Positions 8,821-16,609 of a stretch of DNA of 64,000 nucleotides are shown piece by piece (the first letter of the stretch is position 1; each line of letters begins with the position of its first letter). This stretch comes from an uncultured Sphingomonas sp. (lineage in GTDB: Bacteria; Pseudomonadota; Alphaproteobacteria; Sphingomonadales; Sphingomonadaceae). Below the pieces are notes generated by a model. It did no database searches and was not told the origin of the DNA. It saw nothing but the letters and a program-made list of their open reading frames with translations. Made by a program: the position numbers and the translations under genes. The DNA lies in NCBI RefSeq assembly GCF_937871615.1, contig NZ_CALMPA010000023.1, positions 124,001 through 188,000 of the forward strand, read 5' to 3'.

Positions 8821-10926
8821 TCAGGCGCGCTCGGCGCCCGCCACCGCATCCGCCGCGCGCAATCCGGCCAGCAGCCGCATCAACTGATGCGCGTCATGCA
8901 CTTCCACGTCGATCGTGTTGGTGTGGATGCCGGTATCGCGGCTGTCGAGCCGCAGGTTGATAATGTTCGCCTTGTGTTGCCCGATGATCGTGGCGATCAC
9001 GCCCAGCGCGCCGGGCTCGTTGCGCACCTCGACCGTGATCCGCGCCACCGCGCCCTGGGTCTTGGTGCCCCATTGAACATCAATCCAGTCGGTTTCCTCA
9101 TCGGTCCGCTCGGCCAGTTCGCCCAACGTGCGGCAATCAATCGTATGAACTTCGATCGAGGCATCGGGCCGCCGCAGCCCGACGATGCGATCCCCCGGCA
9201 CCGGATGACAGCAGGTGGCGAGTTCGTAGGCGACGCCCGGCGCCAGCCCCTCGATTGAGATGGCGTGGGATTGCGGCGGCGCATGGGCAACATCGGCGCC
9301 GGCCGATCCCGGCATCAGCGCCTCCATCACCTGCGCGTCGGTCAGGGTGCGGCGCGCGATCGCGGTGAGAAACTGGGTTTCGTCCGCGAACTTCAGCCGC
9401 TTCACGCCTTCGTCCAGCGCCCCGGCGGCGAGCGGCGCGGGCAGACGGGTGACGATTTCATCGTAAAGCTTGCGCCCGAGCGTGACGGTCTGCTCGCGTT
9501 CGACCAGCCGGAGGTGGCGGCGAATCGCCGCCAGCGCCTTGCCCGTGATCGCGAAATTCAGCCAGTTCGGTTGCGGGGTCTGCGCCTTGGAGCGCAGCAC
9601 CTGCACCTGATCGCCGTTATGAATCTCGGTGCGCAGCGGCACGACGCGGCCATTGATCTTCGCGCCCACCGCCTGATCGCCGAGATCGGTGTGAACCGCG
9701 TAGGCGAAATCTATCGGCGTTGCCCCCTTGGGTAATTGGATCAGTTCGCCCTTCGGCGAAAAGGCGAAGATGCGATCCTGATACATCGCCATCCGCGTAT
9801 GTTCGAGCAGTTCCTCGGGCGTCGCGGCATTGTCGAGGATCTCGACGAGATCGGCGATCCAGTTCTGCTGGGTCTCCGGCCGAACCTTCATGTCCTGCTT
9901 GTACGCCCAGTGCGCGGCTAAGCCGTATTCCGCTTCGGCGTGCATTTCCTCGGTGCGGATCTGGATTTCGACGCGCTGGTTTTCCGCCTGCATGATCGTG
10001 GTGTGCAGCGAGCGATAGCCGTTGCGCTTCGGCGTGGAGATATAATCCTTGAACCGCCCCGGCACCGCCGGCCAGCGGCGGTGGATCTGGCCGAGCGCGG
10101 CATAGCAATCCTCCACCGCGGGCACGATCGCGCGAAACGCCATGATGTCGGAAAGCTGTTCGAAGCTGATGTGGCGTTCCTGCATCTTGCGCCAGATCGA
10201 ATAGGGATGCTTCTCGCGCCCGGAAATCTCGGCCTGGATGCCATGGCGCGACAGCAATGTCTTCAGCCCAGAACCGATCTTCGCGATCCGATCGCCACCG
10301 CCGGATTTCAGTTGCTCCAGCCGCCGCGTGATCGATTCATATGCTTCGGGTTCGAGTTGCTGGAAGGCGAGCGTCTGCATCTCCTTCATGAACTCATACA
10401 TGCCGATCCGCTCGGCGAGCGGGGCATAGATATCCATCGTCTCGCGCGCGATGCGCCGGCGCTTTTCCGGTTTCGCGATGTGATGAAGCGTGCGCATATT
10501 GTGCAGCCGGTCCGCCAGCTTCACCAGCAGCACGCGGATATCGCCCGACATGGCGAGCAGGAACTTGCGCAGATTCTCCGCCGCGCGCTCGTTCTCGGTC
10601 TGCGCCTCGATCTTGGAGAGCTTGGTCACGCCATCAACCAGCCGGGCGACATTGTCTCCGAACAATTGCCGGATCTGCTCGGATGTGGCGACCGTATCCT
10701 CCACCGTATCGTGCAGGATCGCGGTGGCGATCGTTTCGTCGTCGAGATTCAGCTCGGTCAGGATGCCGGCCACCTCGATCGGGTGGCTGAAATAGGGATC
10801 GCCCGACGCGCGCTTCTGGGTGCCATGGGCGTTGACCGAAAAAACATAGGCGCGGTTAAGCAGCGCCTCGTCGGCATTCGGGTCATACGCAAGAACCCGA
10901 TCTATCAACTCATACTGTCTCAGCAC
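8821..10926 (-). CDS. relA/spoT: Bifunctional (p)ppGpp synthetase/hydrolase, RelA/SpoT (Rsh)
   Basis: This 701-residue long RSH makes and breaks (p)ppGpp in the stringent response. In order it has an HD hydrolase domain with HDTVEDT (about residue 70, so hydrolase-competent), a synthetase domain containing KRNGYRSLHTTI, a TGS domain with PKGATPIDFAYAVHTDLG, a helical/zinc region with CCHPVPGD, and a C-terminal ACT domain. Alphaproteobacteria usually have a single such enzyme. The GTG at 10926 gives the family N-terminus MLRQYELIDRV; a GTG at 10932 is the alternative. An in-frame ATG at 11004 is unlikely because it falls inside the terminator stem at 10964-11008. Confidence 0.95.
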   Translation of the reverse strand: MLRQYELIDRVLAYDPNADEALLNRAYVFSVNAHGTQKRASGDPYFSHPIEVAGILTELNLDDETIATAILHDTVEDTVATSEQIRQLFGDNVARLVDGVTKLSKIEAQTENERAAENLRKFLLAMSGDIRVLLVKLADRLHNMRTLHHIAKPEKRRRIARETMDIYAPLAERIGMYEFMKEMQTLAFQQLEPEAYESITRRLEQLKSGGGDRIAKIGSGLKTLLSRHGIQAEISGREKHPYSIWRKMQERHISFEQLSDIMAFRAIVPAVEDCYAALGQIHRRWPAVPGRFKDYISTPKRNGYRSLHTTIMQAENQRVEIQIRTEEMHAEAEYGLAAHWAYKQDMKVRPETQQNWIADLVEILDNAATPEELLEHTRMAMYQDRIFAFSPKGELIQLPKGATPIDFAYAVHTDLGDQAVGAKINGRVVPLRTEIHNGDQVQVLRSKAQTPQPNWLNFAITGKALAAIRRHLRLVEREQTVTLGRKLYDEIVTRLPAPLAAGALDEGVKRLKFADETQFLTAIARRTLTDAQVMEALMPGSAGADVAHAPPQSHAISIEGLAPGVAYELATCCHPVPGDRIVGLRRPDASIEVHTIDCRTLGELAERTDEETDWIDVQWGTKTQGAVARITVEVRNEPGALGVIATIIGQHKANIINLRLDSRDTGIHTNTIDVEVHDAHQLMRLLAGLRAADAVAGAERA

Positions 10927-10963
10927 CGTCACACGATGCCGCTTTCCCCTATTGCTTTGCAAC

Positions 10964-11008
10964 AAAAATGGTCCTCCCGCCGTGGCGGACGGCGGGAGGA
11001 CCATTTTT
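10964..11008 (-). terminator. Strong rho-independent terminator
   Basis: A perfect 18-bp inverted repeat with a 9-nt loop has arms at 10964-10981 (AAAAATGGTCCTCCCGCC) and 10991-11008. It ends in five T residues on either strand, so it could work in both directions. It lies 17 bp past the stop of the 11026-11361 gene and just upstream of the RelA/SpoT gene, and insulates the latter from read-through. Confidence 0.9.
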
Positions 11009-11025
11009 CTCGTTCGATTTATTGC

Positions 11026-11361
11026 TTAGTTGGCGGCTGGGGCCTTACCGCCCTTCGCCTTGCTGTTGCATTCGCCGAGCGCGGCACCGTCAAACGCCTT
11101 GCCCTCGACGGCGAAGGCGGAGAGCGCGCCAACGGTGCGCGCCATCATCTGGCACGCGACCATCTCACGCAGCGGCGCCTTGCCGGTGACGTAAACGCCA
11201 TCACGCAGGTTCCACGGCGTATCGCGCGTCATCACGATATCCTTGGTCGCCGGAGCGACGGGGGTGGCGGTGAAATACCCGCCGGCGGTCTGCGCCGAAG
11301 CACCGCTCGCCCCGAGAAGCGCGGCGGAGGTGAGAGCGGCGGCGATCATCGAGCGAATCAT
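11026..11361 (-). CDS. Conserved secreted protein of unknown function
   Basis: This 111-residue exported protein has a signal peptide at about residues 1-24 (AAALTSAALLGASGASAQ). The mature part contains TPWNLRDGVYVTGKAPLREMVACQMMARTVG and a second cysteine in LGECNSKA, so one disulfide is possible. The pattern is familiar from sphingomonad genomes, but no function is known to me. The ATG at 11361 places the signal peptide at the N-terminus; a start five codons upstream is also open. It is monocistronic, bounded by the terminator at 10964-11008, and divergent from the HxlR regulator 134 bp away. Confidence 0.75.
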   Translation of the reverse strand: MIRSMIAAALTSAALLGASGASAQTAGGYFTATPVAPATKDIVMTRDTPWNLRDGVYVTGKAPLREMVACQMMARTVGALSAFAVEGKAFDGAALGECNSKAKGGKAPAAN

Positions 11362-11495
11362 GTTGTTGCCTCGCAAAATAAGTTGCGAGGTGCCACTTAC
11401 TTATTGCAAGTGCGAGTTGCAAGTGGCAACTGATAATTTAGTTCGGTGACGCATCGCCCTCGTTTAGGATGCGCGCCACAGCAAGGAGCGTACAA

Positions 11496-11972
11496 TTGGA
11501 GAAATTGCGCGAACGCCTGACGGAATGCAGCCTCCCTGCGGCGCTGGAAACAATGGGCGAACGATGGGCGTTTCTCATTTTACGCGCTGCTTTCAATGGG
11601 CTGCACCATTTTGAGGAATTCCAGTCGGAACTCGGCATCGCGCGCAACATTCTTGCCAACCGGCTGGCGCGCTTCGTTGAGCACGGGATCATGGAGCGGG
11701 AATCGCTGCCGGAGGATCGGCGCAAGATTCAATATTGCCTGACCGAAAAGGGACACGCGCTGCTGCCGACCATGGTTGCACTGCGGCAATGGGGCGAGCG
11801 TTGGGAAACCGGCGTGCCGGCTTTTCCGATCCTCGTCGACTCGCGCGACAATCGCCCGATCCAGCAGATCGCGGTGCTCAGCCACGATGGCCGCCTGCTC
11901 GGCAAGGGCGATCTGCACTGGGCGCTGCCAAGCGACGTGGCCGACACGCCGCTCGCCGCCGCCGCGGAATAA
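11496..11972 (+). CDS. HxlR family winged-helix transcriptional regulator
   Basis: This 158-residue protein has the HxlR/MarR-like winged helix across residues 8-105: a Cys in LTECSLPAALETMGERW, then FLILRAAFNGLHHFEEFQ, an IARNILANRLARFVEHGI recognition segment and a wing with DRRKIQYCLTEKG. HxlR proteins often answer electrophiles through the N-terminal cysteine; that Cys is present here. The TTG at 11496 is preferred, with AAGGAG 7 nt upstream; an ATG nine codons earlier has no such signal. The target may be the divergent secreted-protein gene or itself. Confidence 0.9.
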   Translation: MEKLRERLTECSLPAALETMGERWAFLILRAAFNGLHHFEEFQSELGIARNILANRLARFVEHGIMERESLPEDRRKIQYCLTEKGHALLPTMVALRQWGERWETGVPAFPILVDSRDNRPIQQIAVLSHDGRLLGKGDLHWALPSDVADTPLAAAAE

Positions 11973-12031
11973 TACCGCAAATCAGCGAACAAGCATCGGG
12001 GCCGGCTTCGATCAGCCCCGATGCCGCGTGA

Positions 12032-12988
12032 TTATTTCTTGATGAGGCCGATCTCCACCAGCCGTTCGTGCAGATAATCATGCGCGGTGATCGGCGTGGG
12101 ATAGCGGTTCGCATTGTCTGGCGCGATGCAGCCGGGCAGCGTCTCGATCAGGAAATCCGGCGCCGGGTGCAGGAAAAACGGCATCGAATAGCGCGAATGC
12201 CCGCGCCGCTCGGGCGGCGGATTGACGACGCGGTGGGTGGTGGACGGCAGGACGTGATTGGTCAGCCGCTGCAGCATGTCTCCGACATTGACGACCATCG
12301 CCCCCGCTGGCGGCTTGATCGCCAGCCAGCGCCCCGAATCGCGATCGAGCAACTCCAGCCCCGCTTCCTCCGCGCCGAGCAACAGGGTGATGAGGTTGAT
12401 ATCCTCATGCGCGCCCGCGCGCACCCCCTCCGCATCGGCGGGGATCGGCGGATAATGCAGCAGACGCAGCACGCTGTTGCCATCGGCGACCGCGGGATCG
12501 AACCAGTCGGGCGCGAGCCTCAGATGGCGTGCGATCGCGGAGAGCAGGCGATCGCCCGCGCGATCGAAAGCGGTGAACAATTCGAGGAAGGTGCCCCGGA
12601 ATCCCTCCGGGCGCGCCGGCCAGATATTGGGCGCCATTTCACCGGCAAAGCGATGCCCGGCGGGCAATTCGCGCCCGACATGCCAGAATTCCTTCAGATC
12701 GACGTGCCGGGCGTCCTTCGCGATCTCGGTTTTGAACGGGGTATACCCCCGCGCACCGCCGCCACCGGGCACGAAATAACCGCGCTTCTCCGCATCCGGC
12801 AGCGCGAAAAGCGCCTCTGTCTCGCGCCAGGCGCGGTCGATCAGTTCCTCGGGAATACCGTGATCGGCAACGATCGCGAAACCGAAGCGTTCGAATGATC
12901 CGCCAAGCGCGGCGGCGAAGGCGATCGGGTCGGTTGCCTGATCGTTCAGGCTGAGCGTCGGCACCTGGGCCAGCGGCGTATCGAGCAT
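12032..12988 (-). CDS. Isopenicillin-N-synthase-like 2OG/Fe(II) dioxygenase
   Basis: This 318-residue cytoplasmic oxygenase has an N-terminal DIOX_N segment (residues 8-110, including GFAIVADHGIPEELID) and a C-terminal 2OG-FeII_Oxy domain. Iron ligands are seen as H-x-D in AHEDINLITLLL and a distal His in STTHRVVNPP. The co-substrate motif R-x-S occurs in HSRYSMPFFLHP. The family covers many oxidations of small molecules and the substrate is not predictable. It stands alone, convergent with the HxlR gene and divergent from the Bcr/CflA exporter gene. Confidence 0.9.
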   Translation of the reverse strand: MLDTPLAQVPTLSLNDQATDPIAFAAALGGSFERFGFAIVADHGIPEELIDRAWRETEALFALPDAEKRGYFVPGGGGARGYTPFKTEIAKDARHVDLKEFWHVGRELPAGHRFAGEMAPNIWPARPEGFRGTFLELFTAFDRAGDRLLSAIARHLRLAPDWFDPAVADGNSVLRLLHYPPIPADAEGVRAGAHEDINLITLLLGAEEAGLELLDRDSGRWLAIKPPAGAMVVNVGDMLQRLTNHVLPSTTHRVVNPPPERRGHSRYSMPFFLHPAPDFLIETLPGCIAPDNANRYPTPITAHDYLHERLVEIGLIKK

Positions 12989-13139
12989 CTATCGGGTCCG
13001 TGAAACTGGAAACGATCTGCATACCCCCTCGCCTCTGGCGCCGCTAGGGCTGATCGCGATCACTCGCGATCAACAAGCGGCATCCGGAACATCACGCCAA
13101 GGGGGTGACTTGGCCCGCCCGCGCCGGTAACGCCCCGCC

Positions 13140-14369
13140 ATGGCAACATCGTCATCCCAGGACACGCCGCGCGGCGCGCCGATACCGTTCGGCGAATTCG
13201 TCGCCCTGGTCGCCGCACTCATGGCGATGGGCGCGCTCGGCATTGATACCATGCTGCCCGCGCTGCCGGATATCGGCCATTCGCTGCATGTCGCCAATCC
13301 CAACAACCATCAGTTCGTCATCACGATTTTCGGCATCGGCTTCGGCGCGGGCCAGATTTTCCACGGGCCGCTGGTCGATCGTTTCGGGCGGCGGCGGATG
13401 CTGATCGGGGCGCTGGCGGCCTATGCGCTGATGAATGTGCTCGCGGCGGTTTCGGCGAGTTTCCCGCTGCTGCTCGCCTCGCGCTTCGTTGGCGGGCTGG
13501 CGATCGCCGGATCGCGCGTCGCCACCGTCGCGATGGTGCGCGATTGTTATGCCGGGCGCGCGATGGCGCAGATCATGTCGCTGGCGGTGATGGTGTTCAT
13601 GGCGGTGCCGATCATCGCCCCCGCCTTCGGCACCGCGATCCTGCTGATCGGAACTTGGCGAACGATGTTCTGGATCGTCGCCGGGCTGGCGCTGCTGGTG
13701 ATGATATGGGTGGCGGTGCGAATGCCCGAAACCATGCTGCCGGAAGATCGCCACGAAATCCGCGTCGCGACGATCCTTGATGGCTGGCGCACCACCTTTG
13801 GCGATCGCTATTCGCTGGGTTACACGCTTGCCACCACCGGGCTGACCGCGGCACTTTACGGCTATCTCGGCTCGATCGAACCGATCATGGCGATCACCTT
13901 CGATTCCCCTAAGCTCCTGATGGTGATCTTCGCCACGAGCGCGGGCACGATGCTGGTGGCGAACCTGTTCAACGCGCGCCTCGTGATGCGCCTCGGCACG
14001 CGGCGCATCAGCCATAGCGCGATCTGCGTGATGATCCTGTGCACCGCGCTGCATCTGGCGATCGCGGCGACCGGCTATGAGACGGTGACGATCTTCGCCA
14101 CGCTTCAGGCGATCACGCTGGGGTGCTTCGCGCTTTCAAGCTCCAATTTCTCCGCGATGGCGATGGAGAAGATGGGGCATATCGCCGGCATGGCTTCGAG
14201 CGTTCAGGGATTCGTCAGCCTCACCTTCGGCTCCGCGCTCGGCTCGTTGATCGGCCATGCCTTCAACGGGACGACGATGCCGCTGACCGCCGGATTCCTG
14301 ATCGCGGCGCTGTTCGCACTGGCGATCGTCGCGATCACCGAGCGCGGGCGCCTGTTCCACCCGCTCTGA
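13140..14369 (+). CDS. Bcr/CflA family multidrug efflux MFS transporter
   Basis: This is a 409-residue inner-membrane drug/proton antiporter with 12 predicted helices. The MFS motif A is visible between helices 2 and 3 (GPLVDRFGRRRML, about residue 78), and the Bcr-type GIDTMLPALPDI lies near the start. VATVAMVRDCYAGRAMAQIMS in the fourth/fifth helix region is typical of Bcr/CflA. Substrates in relatives include bicyclomycin, chloramphenicol and sulfonamides; none is shown here. The ATG at 13140 fits. The product is a full-length family member with no frameshift. Confidence 0.92.
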   Translation: MATSSSQDTPRGAPIPFGEFVALVAALMAMGALGIDTMLPALPDIGHSLHVANPNNHQFVITIFGIGFGAGQIFHGPLVDRFGRRRMLIGALAAYALMNVLAAVSASFPLLLASRFVGGLAIAGSRVATVAMVRDCYAGRAMAQIMSLAVMVFMAVPIIAPAFGTAILLIGTWRTMFWIVAGLALLVMIWVAVRMPETMLPEDRHEIRVATILDGWRTTFGDRYSLGYTLATTGLTAALYGYLGSIEPIMAITFDSPKLLMVIFATSAGTMLVANLFNARLVMRLGTRRISHSAICVMILCTALHLAIAATGYETVTIFATLQAITLGCFALSSSNFSAMAMEKMGHIAGMASSVQGFVSLTFGSALGSLIGHAFNGTTMPLTAGFLIAALFALAIVAITERGRLFHPL

Positions 14370-14430
14370 ACCGCTCCACTGGAACCCTGCGCGCCGGTGC
14401 GGGTTCGGATTGGTGAGAGGAGAAAAGGGC

Positions 14431-14649
14431 ATGGGCGGACATCGGGTGCCGGGCCAGGGTTCCGGGGACGACGGCTTTGACGCGGACGGCTATGACGAGA
14501 GCCAGCGCGCGGAAATCATCGAGGCAACGCACGAGGGGCCGAGCGACGGGACGATCATCACCGATCTTGCCCCCGATCTCGATCTCGATCTGGACCCGGA
14601 CAACGACGGCCTGCGCCCCATCCGCGAAAGACGGAAAGGCGATCGCTGA
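14431..14649 (+). CDS. Small acidic hypothetical protein
   Basis: This 72-residue, strongly acidic protein contains a DLDLDLDPDNDG stretch and ends in basic RERRKGDR. It is probably soluble and partly disordered. I do not recognise a family. A purine-rich GAGAGGAGAAAAGGG precedes the ATG at 14431, and the gene lies between the exporter and the DUF486 gene on the same strand. Codon choice at third positions is GC-rich like the neighbours, which supports coding. A spurious reading frame cannot be excluded. Confidence 0.45.
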   Translation: MGGHRVPGQGSGDDGFDADGYDESQRAEIIEATHEGPSDGTIITDLAPDLDLDLDPDNDGLRPIRERRKGDR

Positions 14650-14742
14650 CACGTTGTTGCGCGCGGCCAGCGGCGGTGTATCGCTGCCGCAAGCGGGGGA
14701 TGCGCGGCTATTGGCGCCGGGGACCGCTGACCGGGGGCATCA

Positions 14743-15081
14743 ATGCCGACGATTGCGCTGCTGATCCTCTCCAACTGTTTCATGACGATCGCCTGGTATT
14801 GGCATCTGAAGGGCGGCATGGCGAAGCCGCTGGTGCTGGTGATCCTGATTAGCTGGGGGGTCGCGCTCGCCGAATATTGCCTCGCCGTGCCGGCCAATCG
14901 CATCGGCTACGCCAGCGGCTGGAGCGGCGGGCAACTCAAGGTAACGCAGGAGATCATCACGCTCATCGTGTTCGGCGTGTTCGCGGTGACGGTGCTGGGT
15001 GAGCAATTGAGCTGGCGGCACGCGGGCGCGTTCGCCTGCCTGATCGGGGCCGCCCTGTTCATGTTCGCCGGGCGGCCCTGA
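14743..15081 (+). CDS. DUF486 / DMT-superfamily small membrane protein
   Basis: This 112-residue inner-membrane protein has four predicted helices (about residues 2-20, 27-48, 68-85 and 92-109). It matches the DUF486 pattern: CFMTIAWYWHLK near the N-terminus, then ISWGVALAEYCLAVPANRIGY, and QLKVTQEIITLIVF. DUF486 belongs with four-helix drug/metabolite transporters of the SMR type, but no substrate is known. The stop lies 7 bp from the stop of the convergent hom gene. Confidence 0.9.
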   Translation: MPTIALLILSNCFMTIAWYWHLKGGMAKPLVLVILISWGVALAEYCLAVPANRIGYASGWSGGQLKVTQEIITLIVFGVFAVTVLGEQLSWRHAGAFACLIGAALFMFAGRP

Positions 15082-15088
15082 TCCTCAA

Positions 15089-16375
15089 TCAACCAAGGAT
15101 CGGCATCCACATCGGCTCGCCGACCAGGCTTTGCGAGCCGCGCAACCGCTCCAGCGCGGCGGCGATCGCGGATTCGGACACTTCGTGCGTGACGATGGCG
15201 ACCAACGCGCTGCCATCGAGATTGGCCCCGCGCTGAATCAGGCTTTCGATCGACACGCCGGCATCGCGCATCGCCGCCGCGATCTCCGCCAGCACGCCGA
15301 CACGATCGGCAACCATGAAACGCAGATAGAAGCGGCCGCAGCGTGCGCCGGTATCGGCGGCGGCGGCGTCCGTCAGCGCGGCTACCGGCATCGCGAAGGG
15401 CGGCCCGGATTCGCCGCGCGCGATATCAATCAGGTCCGCGATCACCGCGCTGGCGGTCGGCCCGTCGCCCGCGCCCGCACCCTGGAACAGCAGGCGGCCG
15501 ACGAAATTGCCCTCCGCCACCACCGCGTTGGTCGAGCCGGTGACATGCGCGAGCGGATGATCCTGCGGCACGAGTTGCGGCTGGACGCGCTGGAACAGCC
15601 CGCCCGCTCCAAGCTCGGCCTGACCGATCAGGCGGATGCGATAGCCGAGCGCCGCGGCCTCCGCGATATCGCCCGCGATCAACTGGCGGATGCCGCGGAT
15701 CGTCACGTCATCGAACGCGGGGCGCGTGCCGAATGCGAGGCTGGCGAGGATCGACAGCTTGTGCGCCGCGTCCACGCCGTCGATGTCGAAGCTGGGATCG
15801 GCCTCCGCATAGCCAAGCGCCTGCGCCTCGGCGAGCACCTCCCCGAAATCGCGGCCCTCCGCCTCCATCTTCGACAGGATGAAGTTGCAGGTGCCGTTGA
15901 GGATGCCCTGCACCCGCGCGATCTCGTTCGCCGCAGCGCCTTCGCGCAGCCCCTTGATGACCGGAATGCCGCCGGCCACCGCCGCCTCGAACTTCAGCGG
16001 CACGCCGCTTTTCTCCGCGGCTTCGGCCAGTTCCATCCCGTGATGCGCGAGCATCGCCTTGTTCGCGGTGACGAATGCCTTGCCATGCCCAAGCGTCGCC
16101 CGTGCGAGCGCCAGCGCCGGGCCGTCCGCCCCGCCGACCAGTTCCACCACCACATCCGCATCCGCATCGGCGAGCGCGACGGTATCGTCCACCCAGGTGA
16201 AGCCAGAGATATCGATGCCGCGATCCTTGTTGCGATCGCGCGCGGAGACGGCGACCACCTCGATCGCGCGACCGGCGCGGCGCTCGATCAGCGCGCGATT
16301 GGCCTCCAGCACGCGGATCACGCCCGATCCAACCGTACCCAGCCCCGCCAACGCCACGCGCAACGCTTTCGCCAT
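15089..16375 (-). CDS. hom: Homoserine dehydrogenase
   Basis: This 428-residue enzyme reduces aspartate semialdehyde to homoserine with NAD(P)H, the branch point to threonine, methionine and isoleucine. It begins with a Rossmann motif (GLGTVGSGVIRVLE, residues 11-24). The catalytic domain carries VAGGIPVIKGLREG, LNGTCNFILSKM and YAEADPSFDIDGVDAAHKLSIL. A C-terminal ACT domain (about residues 345-420) suggests feedback inhibition by threonine. The length is typical of the monofunctional form. No thrB or thrC gene is adjacent. It is followed downstream by the convergent DUF486 gene. Confidence 0.97.
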   Translation of the reverse strand: MAKALRVALAGLGTVGSGVIRVLEANRALIERRAGRAIEVVAVSARDRNKDRGIDISGFTWVDDTVALADADADVVVELVGGADGPALALARATLGHGKAFVTANKAMLAHHGMELAEAAEKSGVPLKFEAAVAGGIPVIKGLREGAAANEIARVQGILNGTCNFILSKMEAEGRDFGEVLAEAQALGYAEADPSFDIDGVDAAHKLSILASLAFGTRPAFDDVTIRGIRQLIAGDIAEAAALGYRIRLIGQAELGAGGLFQRVQPQLVPQDHPLAHVTGSTNAVVAEGNFVGRLLFQGAGAGDGPTASAVIADLIDIARGESGPPFAMPVAALTDAAAADTGARCGRFYLRFMVADRVGVLAEIAAAMRDAGVSIESLIQRGANLDGSALVAIVTHEVSESAIAAALERLRGSQSLVGEPMWMPILG

Positions 16376-16450
16376 GTCGATTCCCTATATCAGTGTCGCG
16401 CGCGCTCTTGGGCCACGAAGCGAGCCGGGACAAGTGGGCGGCCCCCTTGC

Positions 16451-16546
16451 CGTCATTCCCGCGAAGGCGGGAATCCATTCACGCCAGCCTTGGCGATAGA
16501 GTCGCGACGACGGCGCATCTGGATTCCCGCCTTCGCGGGAATGACG
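16451..16546. repeat. REPIN-like palindromic repeat, copy 1
   Basis: This 96-bp element has 27-nt terminal arms (16451-16477 and 16520-16546) that are perfect inverted copies; each arm also holds its own palindrome, TTCCCGCGAAGGCGGGAA. A second element of identical length and identical arms but different core lies at 29591-29686. It sits in the gap between the divergent hom and OPT genes. The design is that of paired REP sequences mobilised by a RAYT transposase, none of which is encoded in this window. Confidence 0.85.
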
Positions 16547-16609
16547 GCGTGTGAGGAAACAGATGCGCGCGACATTGCCCGGATTTGCATTGCCCCCTAG
16601 TAATCGCCG

